NCBI RefSeq assembly: GCF_025200925.1
Contig: NZ_CP104174.1
Coordinates: 6,262,001-6,326,000, forward strand
Reading direction: 5' to 3'
Length of the DNA stretch: 64,000 nucleotides
Origin: Bradyrhizobium sp. CB1015
GTDB lineage: Bacteria > Pseudomonadota > Alphaproteobacteria > Rhizobiales > Xanthobacteraceae
Shown here: piece by piece, positions 18,651 to 26,059 of the stretch
Numbering within the stretch: the stretch's first letter is position 1
How the letters are laid out: each line of letters starts with the position of its first letter
The notes under the pieces: generated by a model
Told to the model about the DNA's origin: nothing
The model's input: the letters and a program-made list of their open reading frames with translations, nothing else
Databases searched by the model: none
Translations under genes and position numbers: made by a program

Positions 18651-19193
18651 ATGAACCGCTTGCTTCTGCTTGCAGCCTCCCTCCTCCTCACCGGTAGCGC
18701 AGCCGGCGCGCAGTCCAGTCAACCCTATGCCGGCCTCGAGAAGCGCCCCATCAAGGCGCTGTCACAGCAACAGATCGACGATCTCCGCGCCGGACGCGGG
18801 ATGGGCCTGGCTCTTGCTGCGGAGCTCAATGGATATCCCGGTCCCAGCCACGTACTCGAGCTCAGTGATCGTCTCGGCCTGACCGCCGATCAGCGCGCCG
18901 AGGTTCAACGGCTGTTCGATGCCATGAAACAAGAAGCCGTTCCGCTGGGTAACAAGCTCGTCGAGCAAGAGAGAACGCTAGAAGACCTTTTCTCATCCCG
19001 TGCGGTCACATCGGAAGCGCTCAAGACCAGCATTGGGGCCATTGCCGAAACTCAGGGGCAGCTCCGCGAGAGCCACCTCAAATATCATCTGTCGACCGCT
19101 GCCTTGCTCGATCAGAGCCAGATGCAGCGGTATGCAGAGTTACGGGGCTATCAGCATCCCGACGGCTCCGCAGCGCACAAGCACCATCACTAA
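18651..19193 (+). CDS. Spy/CpxP-like periplasmic protein (heavy-metal sensor-like)
   Basis: A 180-aa secreted protein with a signal peptide (MNRLLLLAASLLLTGSAAGA, cleavage after the second AGA-type alanine). The mature part is helical. LSDRLGLTADQRAEVQRLFDAMKQEAVPLG matches the LTxxQ-type repeat of Spy/CpxP/CnrR-like proteins, and the C-terminal HKHHH could bind metal. Family members act as ATP-independent periplasmic chaperones or metal-sensing partners. The start at 18651 follows GGAGCC. The gene is divergent from the NTF2-like gene. Its TAA stop is the first three bases of an intergenic repeat, so the last codons may have been set by a repeat insertion. Confidence 0.78.
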   Translation: MNRLLLLAASLLLTGSAAGAQSSQPYAGLEKRPIKALSQQQIDDLRAGRGMGLALAAELNGYPGPSHVLELSDRLGLTADQRAEVQRLFDAMKQEAVPLGNKLVEQERTLEDLFSSRAVTSEALKTSIGAIAETQGQLRESHLKYHLSTAALLDQSQMQRYAELRGYQHPDGSAAHKHHH

Positions 19194-19290
19194 AGCGCGA
19201 TGAAATTCGGATGAATCGTCATCGCGCTTTAGGTTGTTGTTTACGCATGATCTTTCCGGAAAACCGCTTCGCACTTTTCCGGATCATGCT
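19191..19290. repeat. Double-hairpin intergenic repeat
   Basis: Two inverted repeats in series: TAAAGCGCGATGA (19191-19203) with TCATCGCGCTTTA (19219-19231), and GCATGATC (19245-19252) with GATCATGC (19282-19289), the latter flanking two TCCGGA blocks. I recognise this double palindrome as a common dispersed element in Bradyrhizobium-like genomes. The first arm supplies the TAA stop of the preceding gene. Confidence 0.75.
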
Positions 19291-19387
19291 TTAGACAATG
19301 CCGACCGGGACCAGACGATCGCGCCAGGGTGGATCGACATGACCCGACGGCGGACCAAGCTTCGCCGATCCGCCCCGCGCATTTGCC

Positions 19388-20317
19388 TCAATTTAGTGCC
19401 GAATACACGATCAGGCCGAGGATCAGCGCCGTCAGCGAGTATTTCAGCGTGTAGTAGACGTTGCGGTTCCACTCCTTCACCTTGCGGCTGGCGAGGTGAA
19501 TCTCGTAGAGCTTGCCGAACATCTTGTTGAGCACGCCGACATTCTCGCCGTCGACGTTCTGGGTCGCCGATGCCTTGACGATGTGATGGCTGACCCAGCG
19601 GTTGATCGCGGTCATGAAGCCGTACTTCATCGGGCGCTCGACGTCGCAGAACAGGATGATGCGGTTGACGTCGGTCGCATTCTCGGCGCTGTGGATGAAG
19701 GTCTCGTCGAACATGAAGGCTTCGCCGTCGCGCCAGACGCATTCGACACCGTCGACGAGAATCCGGCACTTGTTCGAGTTCGGTGTGACCAGGCCGAGGT
19801 GATAGCGCAGCGAGCCCGCGAAGGGATCGCGATGCGCGCCCAGCTTGCCGCCCGGCGGCAGCATCGCGAACATCGCGCCGTGCACGCTCGGGATCGACTT
19901 GAGCAGCTCCACCGTCTTCGGACACAGCGTGTTCGCCGACGGCAGGAAGTCGTCGTACCATTTCAGGTAAAACCGCTTCCAACCGCTCTTGAAGAACGAG
20001 TAGAAGCCCCAGTCGTTGTTCTTCGCCGCCGCGCGGATGAAACCTTCGTCGAACAGGCGCACGGCCTCGTCGCGGATGGTCTCCCAGTTCTCGCTGAGGG
20101 GCTTCAGCTCGGGGAACTGATCGACCGAGATCACCGGCTTGTTCGGCACCGCCGAGCCCGCATACATCAGCACGTTGTAGGGCGCGAGATAGGTCGAGTG
20201 GTCGCCGAGCTGGCGCGCGAAGCGCAGCCGCTGCTTGCCGCGGAAGTGAACGTAAATCGTCGAGGCCGCAAGCACATACAAAATGGCGAGCTGCGGCGCA
20301 AAAAGCTGTTTCAGCAT
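19388..20317 (-). CDS. Aspartyl/asparaginyl beta-hydroxylase family, LpxO-like
   Basis: A 309-aa Fe(II)/2-oxoglutarate-dependent dioxygenase anchored by a membrane helix at residues about 8-25 and a second hydrophobic segment at the extreme C-terminus. Iron ligands are readable: AHRDPF gives HxD, MFDETFIHSAEN gives the distal histidine, and NRIILFCDVERP gives the 2-oxoglutarate arginine. LpxO hydroxylates the 2-position of a secondary acyl chain of lipid A at the inner leaflet; the double anchor and the LPS genes to the left support that over a soluble aspartyl hydroxylase. The start at 20317 is preceded by GGGGA. The acyl substrate is inferred. Confidence 0.82.
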   Translation of the reverse strand: MLKQLFAPQLAILYVLAASTIYVHFRGKQRLRFARQLGDHSTYLAPYNVLMYAGSAVPNKPVISVDQFPELKPLSENWETIRDEAVRLFDEGFIRAAAKNNDWGFYSFFKSGWKRFYLKWYDDFLPSANTLCPKTVELLKSIPSVHGAMFAMLPPGGKLGAHRDPFAGSLRYHLGLVTPNSNKCRILVDGVECVWRDGEAFMFDETFIHSAENATDVNRIILFCDVERPMKYGFMTAINRWVSHHIVKASATQNVDGENVGVLNKMFGKLYEIHLASRKVKEWNRNVYYTLKYSLTALILGLIVYSALN

Positions 20318-20458
20318 TTCCCCAATCCCAAATGACCCAGCCGGGTGTCGTGTAGCCCGAGGAGGGCCCAGCGGCAAGATATTCACCGGTGGGTTGCAAT
20401 CACGCCGGAGAGAGCAAGGGGATGGAACTGGGGTCCAAACCGGCCGAAACGAGCCGAA

Positions 20459-20641
20459 TCAGGCCCGCGACAGCGCCTGCAGGCCCTTGAAGGTCAGGCG
20501 CTTGGGGTCGGTGACCCCGGCCAGGTAGAGGCGACGGATGAAGGCGATGACGGTGTCGCGGTCGCAATCGGTCAGCGCGACCACGGCGTCGACCGCTATT
20601 CTCTGGGCTTCCATTGGGCTCACCTCGGCCTTGCGAGTCAC
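20459..20641 (-). CDS. Small hypothetical protein (60 aa)
   Basis: A 60-codon frame with consistently GC-rich third positions, ending GLQALSRA. Residues 11-50 look like two amphipathic helices (RIAVDAVVALTDCDRDTVIAFIRRLYLAG). A shorter start at codon 10 (MEAQRIAV) is equally possible. It sits alone in the gap between the LysR gene and the LpxO-like gene. I do not recognise a family; codon use is the main support. Confidence 0.55.
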   Translation of the reverse strand: MTRKAEVSPMEAQRIAVDAVVALTDCDRDTVIAFIRRLYLAGVTDPKRLTFKGLQALSRA

Positions 20642-20742
20642 CCCGGCCGAGACAGGCTAGAACTCATCTGTTAAATCGGCGTTAACCGTTGTGGAACCAT
20701 CGGCGATTCAGCCGTCCAGCCGAAGAGGCGCGGCCGCAATGT

Positions 20743-21666
20743 CTAGCGCGCAGCGAGGCTCTTCTTGAGCTGCGCAAAATGCTTCTTCAGCCGCGGAACG
20801 GCAAAGTCGGTGAAGGCGCGCACCTTCGGTACCGAGAGCCGGCCCTGCGGACAGATCAGATGCGCAGGCATCTCCGGATCGTTGTCGCCGGCAAGCACGA
20901 TCTCGAGCTCGCCGCGCGCGACCTGCTCGGCCACTTGATACGAATACATCCTTGCCACCCCGCGCCCGGCGACCGCGGAGGCCACGGCTGCATAAGTGCT
21001 GTTGACGACAAGCCGAGGCGTGAACTGCACCGTGCGCGGCGCCGACGAGCCCGCCTGCGGCGCAAAGGTCCAGGAATTCGGCAGATGCGCCATCGCGACG
21101 ATCTGGTGCTTGGCGAGATCACCCGGCTCAGTGATGCGCGGATGCTGTTTCAGGTAGCGGGGAGCGGCCACCACGACGCGGCTGATCCCGCCGACCCGCA
21201 TCGCCACCATCGCCGAATCCGCCAGCGGACCGATGCGAAGCGCGATATCGACGCCTTCCTCGATCAGATTGACCGCACGGTCGAACAGCAGGAGTTTTGC
21301 CGACACGGTCGGATAGGCGTCGAGAAACGCGTCGAGGATCGGCCGCAGCACCATCTCTCCCGACACCACCGGAGCGGTGATCGTGAGCAGACCACGCGGT
21401 GCCGTGCGCGGTCCGGCCGCGATGTCCTCGGCTTCCTCCAGCTCGGTGAGCACGCGGCGGCAGATCGCGACATAGCGCTCGCCCTCCTCGCTCAGCTTGA
21501 TCGAGCGTGTCGTTCGGTACAGCAGCTCGGCGCCGACCCGCTCTTCCAGAAAGGCGATGGCGCGGCTCACCGCCGCCGGCGAGCGGCCGAGCTGGCGTCC
21601 TGCGGCAGCGAGGCTACCCTCGTCCACCGCAAGGACGAACACCTTCATCGCGTCCAGACGATCCAT
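20743..21666 (-). CDS. LysR-family transcriptional regulator
   Basis: A 307-aa regulator. The winged HTH is at residues 1-60 (MDRLDAMKVFVLAVDEGSLAAAGRQLGRSPAAVSRAIAFLEERVGAELLYRTTRSIKLSEEG), followed by a substrate-binding-protein-like effector domain starting GLLTITAPVVSGEMVLRPILDAFL. It is of the CrgA/DmlR-like branch that begins with the dMDRLDAM motif. It is divergent from the SDR/tautomerase operon with about 210 bp between, so that operon is its likely target, as is usual for LysR regulators. Effector unknown. Confidence 0.92.
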   Translation of the reverse strand: MDRLDAMKVFVLAVDEGSLAAAGRQLGRSPAAVSRAIAFLEERVGAELLYRTTRSIKLSEEGERYVAICRRVLTELEEAEDIAAGPRTAPRGLLTITAPVVSGEMVLRPILDAFLDAYPTVSAKLLLFDRAVNLIEEGVDIALRIGPLADSAMVAMRVGGISRVVVAAPRYLKQHPRITEPGDLAKHQIVAMAHLPNSWTFAPQAGSSAPRTVQFTPRLVVNSTYAAVASAVAGRGVARMYSYQVAEQVARGELEIVLAGDNDPEMPAHLICPQGRLSVPKVRAFTDFAVPRLKKHFAQLKKSLAAR

Positions 21667-21878
21667 GCGCTCGCCGCAGCCCCCTGAGATTTCGGCTGAA
21701 AGCTAGGCGTTTGCGTCGGCTGCGACAACCTCCGCAAGGATCGGTCCGGCATTCGTTCGCGCCGCGAAAGAGTGTCTGCCGGGCAGCGGATATTCGCAAG
21801 CAAGCCGCCGCAGCGTACCTCAACGCCCAAGCCAGCCGCCGCTGGCGCAGGTTTTCAAGCCAACAACAGGAGTCCGTC

Positions 21879-22589
21879 ATGGGTATCGAGCAGAAGGTCG
21901 CCATCATCACCGGTGCATCGCAGGGTATCGGCGCCGCCCTGGTCCAGGGTTTTCGCGATCGCAACTATCGCGTCGTCGCAACGGCGCGCTCCGTCAAGCC
22001 GTCGGGCGACGACGACGTCCTCGCCATTGCCGGCGACATCGCCGACCGGTCCACCGCCGAGCGCGTGGTGTCGCAAGCGATCGCCCGCTTCGGCCGGGTC
22101 GACACACTGGTCAACAATGCCGGCATCTTCGTCGCGAAGCCCTTCACGCAGTACACGGCCGAAGACTATGCCGCAGTGATGGGCACCAACGTCGCGGGCT
22201 TCTTCAACATCACGCAGCTCGCCATCGCCGAAATGGAGAAGCAGGGGTCTGGCCACGTCGTCCAGATCACGACCACGCTGGTCGATCAGGCCAATTCGAA
22301 CGTGCCCTCGGTGCTGGCGTCGCTGAGCAAGGGTGGGCTGAACGCCGCGACCAAGTCGCTCGCGATCGAATATGCCAGGCGCGGCATCCGCGTGAACGCG
22401 GTGTCGCCCGGCATCATCAAGTCGCCGATGCACCCGGTCGCGACGCACGCCCAGCTCGACGCGCTGCACCCGGTCGGCCACATGGGCGAGATGTCCGACA
22501 TCGTCGATGCCGTGCTCTATCTCGAACGTGCCTCCTTCGTCACCGGCGAGATCCTGCATGTCGACGGCGGCCAGAGCGCCGGCCACTGA
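21879..22589 (+). CDS. Short-chain dehydrogenase/reductase with atypical active site
   Basis: A 236-aa classical SDR. The cofactor motif TGASQGIG lies at residues 11-18 and is followed by NNAG and a complete C-terminal part (RGIRVNAVSPGIIKSPMH, GEILHVDGGQSAGH). At the active site the lysine is present in ASLSKGGLNAATK, but alignment to the YxxxK motif puts alanine where the catalytic tyrosine should be, and the serine position reads ITTT. It may therefore be a reductase with an altered mechanism or a non-catalytic member. ATG 21879 follows ACAGGAG. It is first gene of a small operon with the tautomerase 16 bp downstream. Confidence 0.88.
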   Translation: MGIEQKVAIITGASQGIGAALVQGFRDRNYRVVATARSVKPSGDDDVLAIAGDIADRSTAERVVSQAIARFGRVDTLVNNAGIFVAKPFTQYTAEDYAAVMGTNVAGFFNITQLAIAEMEKQGSGHVVQITTTLVDQANSNVPSVLASLSKGGLNAATKSLAIEYARRGIRVNAVSPGIIKSPMHPVATHAQLDALHPVGHMGEMSDIVDAVLYLERASFVTGEILHVDGGQSAGH

Positions 22590-22605
22590 GAGGAGGAGAA
22601 CGACA

Positions 22606-22842
22606 ATGCCCATCGTCACCATTCAAGTGACCCGCGAGGGAACGACGCCGGGTTCGGCGTCGCTCACGGCGGAGGAGAAGGCCGCACTGATCAAGGGCTC
22701 GAGCGAGCTGCTGCGCGACGTGCTCGGCAAGCCGCTCGAATCGACCTTCGTCGTGATCGAGGAGGTCGACACCGACAATTGGGGCTGGGGCGGCCTGCCC
22801 GTGCAGGAATTCCGCCGCCGCCGCGCCGCCCAGACAGGATGA
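22606..22842 (+). CDS. 4-oxalocrotonate tautomerase-family protein
   Basis: A 78-aa tautomerase-superfamily protein. After removal of the start methionine the N-terminal residue is proline (MPIVTIQVTREG), the catalytic base of the family, and LTAEEKAALIKGSSELLRDVLGKPLESTFVVIEEV is the standard helix and second strand. It is slightly longer than the 62-aa 4-OT itself and resembles the YdcE/Tautomerase_2-like small proteins. It has a near-perfect GAGGAGG ribosome binding site at 22590-22597. It is operonic with the SDR, so the pair may act on one keto/enol substrate. Confidence 0.88.
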   Translation: MPIVTIQVTREGTTPGSASLTAEEKAALIKGSSELLRDVLGKPLESTFVVIEEVDTDNWGWGGLPVQEFRRRRAAQTG

Positions 22843-22872
22843 TCCGCGCGCCGTTGCGCGCAAGAGGATGAC

Positions 22873-22992
22873 ATGACCTATGCGCAGACCGGCGGAGACT
22901 ATCTCGTCCTGTTCGGCCTCGGCGGTGGTGCGGTGATGCTGGCACTGGTAATCGATCTCGGCCGCGCCCTGATCGTCCCTCGCAGATCCTGA
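22873..22992 (+). CDS. Small single-span membrane peptide (39 aa)
   Basis: A 39-codon frame with ribosome binding site AGAGGA at 22864-22869, reading MTYAQTGGDYLVLFG then a hydrophobic helix GLGGGAVMLALVIDLGRALIV and a basic tail PRRS. The codons share the GC-rich third position of the neighbours. It follows the tautomerase by 30 bp in the same direction, so it is probably the third cistron. No family is recognised. Confidence 0.5.
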   Translation: MTYAQTGGDYLVLFGLGGGAVMLALVIDLGRALIVPRRS

Positions 22993-23017
22993 GCGCGATG
23001 ATGGCAGGCGAGCGGCA

Positions 23018-23644
23018 TCACCTGGCACTGGGCTTTGTCATGCTTTGAGCAAGCGACCTCAGCAACTCGGTTTGCTTCAGGACTAACTCACATTGCTTTC
23101 GCGCACGCGTGCCCGACAGGTCAACCAACTCCGCCAGCGTTTTTGCACGGCCTAACTCCCGCGCATACTCCAAGGTCGCGCCCGCATTGATCTTCATCAG
23201 TTCAAGCACGACGGTGCGACACTCGGCTGCCGTTCCAATCGCGTCGATGAGATCACTTTCCACGACGACGGTTCCACTGGCCTCTGATGTCACACTGACT
23301 AGCCGTGACTTTGCGAGGTCGTTGGCGTAGTTGAGCGTAGCGCTCATGCCGTCCAAAGCGCGGGCTTGATACTCCTTGGCCATGTCCACGATGAGATCAG
23401 TGGTGGTACTGCTCAGAGGTTCAGGTCTTGCAACGATGACGCTGGCCGCTTCTTGTACCGGAACAGTCGGAGCAGGCGCTTCTTGCGCAATCTGCGGCGC
23501 ATCCTGGGGGAAGACGGCGACTGAGCCCGGCGGCATGGCCAAGCCCTCGTCGACCGCACGGCTCACTTCCGCCGCCAGTTCCAGCAGTGAGCGACGCCCG
23601 GTGCGTGCAACGTCAGCAGGCAGCTTTGAGCGCGCCTTTCCCAT
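23018..23644 (-). CDS. Phasin-like helical protein
   Basis: A 208-aa protein. Residues 1-40 are basic then amphipathic, 40-80 are rich in proline and alanine, and 80-205 form a long helical region (DLIVDMAKEYQARALDGMSATLNYANDLAKSRLVSVTSEASGT, then KINAGATLEYARELGRAKTLAELVDLSGTRARKQCELVLKQTELLRSLAQSM). The KINAGATLEYARELGRAKTLAELVDLSGTRARKQ stretch is the phasin pattern (PF09361-like) of proteins that coat PHA granules. Its start overlaps the end of the ParA-like gene by 32 bp, so the two are translated together. A true granule-surface role is inferred. Its codon use is less GC-biased than the flanking genes. Confidence 0.75.
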   Translation of the reverse strand: MGKARSKLPADVARTGRRSLLELAAEVSRAVDEGLAMPPGSVAVFPQDAPQIAQEAPAPTVPVQEAASVIVARPEPLSSTTTDLIVDMAKEYQARALDGMSATLNYANDLAKSRLVSVTSEASGTVVVESDLIDAIGTAAECRTVVLELMKINAGATLEYARELGRAKTLAELVDLSGTRARKQCELVLKQTELLRSLAQSMTKPSAR

Positions 23645-24275
23645 AATCGTCCGACTCCTCGGCCAAGTGCGCCGCGATCCAACCCCACAAACTTACAATT
23701 TCGTCCGAAGCTTTGCCCGCCGGTGCGAACTCCGTCACGCCCAACCCTGCTCCGAGCGCATCCTGGTGATCGTTACGCTGCGCAATAAACGGGAGCGCAA
23801 GCACGCCGAGCGAGCTTAGCGATGTGGCAGCTTCGCTCAGCCGGCACCCCCGCGTCGGCGTCTGATTGAGGATGAAGGCAAATCGGCGGTTGAGCCTGCG
23901 AATGGCGATCAGTGTAGGAATTGCGGCTTCGATATCGGCCGGGCTCGGGCGCGCCGGGATGAGACAGAGATCGGCGCAGGCGATGACGCGCATCGCCAGG
24001 CTGTTGGTCGTGGCAGCCGTGTCGATGATGGCAAGCCAGACGCCTTCGGCCTTCAGGCGCGCGATCAACGGTTCGATCTCGGCAGGATCGGTAACGCGCT
24101 CGACGCGGGGATAGGGATGATCGCGGCGCTCTTTCCATTTCGAGATCGTACCTTGCGCGTCCGCCTCAATGAGAGCGACGCGCTCAGCGCGCTGCATTGC
24201 TGCCACCGCCAGTCCAACGGACAGCGTACTCTTGCCGCTTCCGCCTTTTTGCGTGACCAGGGCAAGGACGTGCAT
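23613..24275 (-). CDS. Orphan ParA/McdA-like ATPase
   Basis: A 220-aa ParA-family ATPase. The deviant Walker A KGGSGKST is at residues 10-17, the switch I-like IEADAQGTISKW follows, the Walker B-like segment is AIIDTAATTNS, and FILNQTPTRG is the typical late strand. There is no N-terminal HTH and no ParB partner beside it, which matches orphan ParA proteins that position cargo such as carboxysomes, chemoreceptor arrays or plasmids. It overlaps the phasin-like gene by 32 bp. A clear -35/-10 promoter precedes it. Cargo is not established; PHA granules are the obvious guess from the partner. Confidence 0.9.
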   Translation of the reverse strand: MHVLALVTQKGGSGKSTLSVGLAVAAMQRAERVALIEADAQGTISKWKERRDHPYPRVERVTDPAEIEPLIARLKAEGVWLAIIDTAATTNSLAMRVIACADLCLIPARPSPADIEAAIPTLIAIRRLNRRFAFILNQTPTRGCRLSEAATSLSSLGVLALPFIAQRNDHQDALGAGLGVTEFAPAGKASDEIVSLWGWIAAHLAEESDDYGKGALKAAC

Positions 24276-24350
24276 GTCCCGCGCTCCCCTTAAGACGGCA
24301 ACGACGCGGAACTCAGACGTTGTCCGAAATAAACTTCTTGCAGCGTAAAA

Positions 24351-24379
24351 ATACTACCGCAAGTCGCGATTCGTCTCAA
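24351..24379 (-). promoter_or_regulatory. Sigma-70-like promoter of the parA/phasin pair
   Basis: On the minus strand TTGAGA (24374-24379) and TAGTAT (24351-24356) are separated by exactly 17 bp, about 75 bases ahead of the ParA start. It lies between the BVMO stop and parA, so the pair can be transcribed independently of BVMO. Confidence 0.6.
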
Positions 24380-24417
24380 GCGAACGCGAGGCTATCCCGG
24401 TATCCTACGTAGCAAGA

Positions 24418-25878
24418 TCAGGAATACTGCATCACGCCGTCGTCGATCCGACCGAAGCGCAAGGAAACGATGTCGAGCGCGTAGTTCTGGTGGAGGCGCC
24501 ACGGCCGCTTCGAACCCTGCTTCGGCATTTTGGCGATCGAGCGCTGCACGTAGCCCGAGGTGAAATCGAGCGAAGGCTGCGCGGTGATGGTGGGATCGTC
24601 ATTGTGCGGCATGCATTGGCGGAAATTGTGCCGGTCCATGTAGTTGATGAGGCGGCAGACATATTCGCAGGTGAGGTCGCATTTCAGCGTCCAGGACGCG
24701 TTGGTGTAGCCGAAGGCAGAAGCCATGTTCGGCACATCGGCATACATCATGCCCTTGTAGGTCAGCGTGTTGGCGAAATCGACGGAGCGGCCGTCGACGC
24801 TGACCTCGAGGCCGCCGACGACCTGGAGCACCAGCCCGGTCGCCGTCACGATGATGTCGGCGGCGAGCTCGCGGCCGTCCTTCAGGCGGATGCCGTCATG
24901 CGTGAAGGTGTCGATCTCGCTGGTGACGACGCTGGCGCGCTGCTCACGGATCGCCTTGAAGAGGTCGCCGTCGGGCACGAGGCACAGCCGCTGGTCCCAG
25001 GGATTGTAGCGCGGCGTGAAATGGGTCGCGACGTCGTAGTCCGGGCCGAGCGCCATCTGCACGCCTTTGAGGATGAGGTCCTTCACCTTCGCCGGCCTGC
25101 GCCGGCTGAGCTGGAAGAAGAACATCCCCCACATCACGTTGCGCCAGCGGATCAGGTGATAGGCGAGCCGCGCCGGCAGATTGCGGCGCAGCTTGTTGGC
25201 GAGGGGATCCTGCGCCGGCCGCGACACCACATAGGTCGGCGAACGCTGCAGCATGGTGACCTGCGCCGCCTTCTTGGCGAGCTCCGGCACCAGCGTCACC
25301 GCTGTCGCGCCCGAGCCGATCACGACGACACGCTTGCCCGCGTAGTCGATGTCCTCGGTCCATTTCTGCGGATGCACGATGCGGCCGGCAAAATCCGCCA
25401 CACCCTTGAACTCCGGGGTGTAGCCCGCTTCGTATTTGTAATATCCCGAGCACAGAAATAAGAAATTGCAGGTAAACCGCACGAGCTCAGCCGCGCCCTC
25501 GCCCGAGATGCGCTCGGCCTCGACCGTCCAGCGCGCGTCCGGTGTCGACCACGCCGCGCGCTTGACGCGATGATGATAGCGGATGTGCTTGTCGATGCCG
25601 TTCTCGGCTGCGGTCTCGCGCACATAGTTCAGGATTTGCGGCCCGTTGGCGATCGCCTTCGGATCGGTCCACGGCTTGAACGAATAGCCCAGCGTGAACA
25701 TGTCGCTGTCGGAGCGGATGCCGGGATAGCGGAACAGGTCCCAGGTGCCGCCGATGCAGTCGCGTCCCTCGAGGATGACGTAGCTCTTGCCTGAACACTT
25801 GGTCTGCAGATGATAGCCCGCGCCGATACCGGACAGGCCGGCACCGACGATCAGCACGTCGAAATGTTCTTGTTGCAT
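24418..25878 (-). CDS. Flavin-dependent Baeyer-Villiger-type monooxygenase
   Basis: A 486-aa class B flavoprotein monooxygenase. FAD motif GAGLSG is at residues 12-17, the NADPH Rossmann GSGATA is near 190, and between them is FAGRIVHPQKW (163-173), which fits the Baeyer-Villiger fingerprint FxGxxxHxxxW. IVTATG closes the second motif. It would use NADPH and O2 to insert oxygen into ketones, or act as an N-hydroxylase-like relative. The ribosome binding site is GGAGGAG, and it stands alone. The substrate cannot be read from the sequence. Confidence 0.88.
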   Translation of the reverse strand: MQQEHFDVLIVGAGLSGIGAGYHLQTKCSGKSYVILEGRDCIGGTWDLFRYPGIRSDSDMFTLGYSFKPWTDPKAIANGPQILNYVRETAAENGIDKHIRYHHRVKRAAWSTPDARWTVEAERISGEGAAELVRFTCNFLFLCSGYYKYEAGYTPEFKGVADFAGRIVHPQKWTEDIDYAGKRVVVIGSGATAVTLVPELAKKAAQVTMLQRSPTYVVSRPAQDPLANKLRRNLPARLAYHLIRWRNVMWGMFFFQLSRRRPAKVKDLILKGVQMALGPDYDVATHFTPRYNPWDQRLCLVPDGDLFKAIREQRASVVTSEIDTFTHDGIRLKDGRELAADIIVTATGLVLQVVGGLEVSVDGRSVDFANTLTYKGMMYADVPNMASAFGYTNASWTLKCDLTCEYVCRLINYMDRHNFRQCMPHNDDPTITAQPSLDFTSGYVQRSIAKMPKQGSKRPWRLHQNYALDIVSLRFGRIDDGVMQYS

Positions 25879-26019
25879 GGTCTCCTCCGCCGAGGAGGAT
25901 TGTCCGCCTGCCGCTGCTGGCCGTCAATCGGCAATCAGCGTGCCGCAACCGCAAAGCGAATTGAATTCCATGTCCCGAAATCGGGATAGGGGGGAGCCTC
26001 GCGACTCCGCCCCTCCCAC

Positions 26020-26051
26020 ACCACCGTACGTACGGGTCCGTATACGGCGGT
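26020..26051 (-). ncRNA. Group II intron domain V
   Basis: On the minus strand ACCGCCGTA (26043-26051) pairs with TACGGTGGT (26020-26028) to give a 9-bp basal stem with one G-U pair. A 2-nt CG bulge and a 4-bp upper stem (TACG/CGTA) with a GACC loop complete the fold. The first strand begins with the CGC triad that is typical of subgroup IIC. It lies 8 bases past the end of the RT gene. Confidence 0.85.
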
Positions 26052-26059
26052 TCGGTGGA

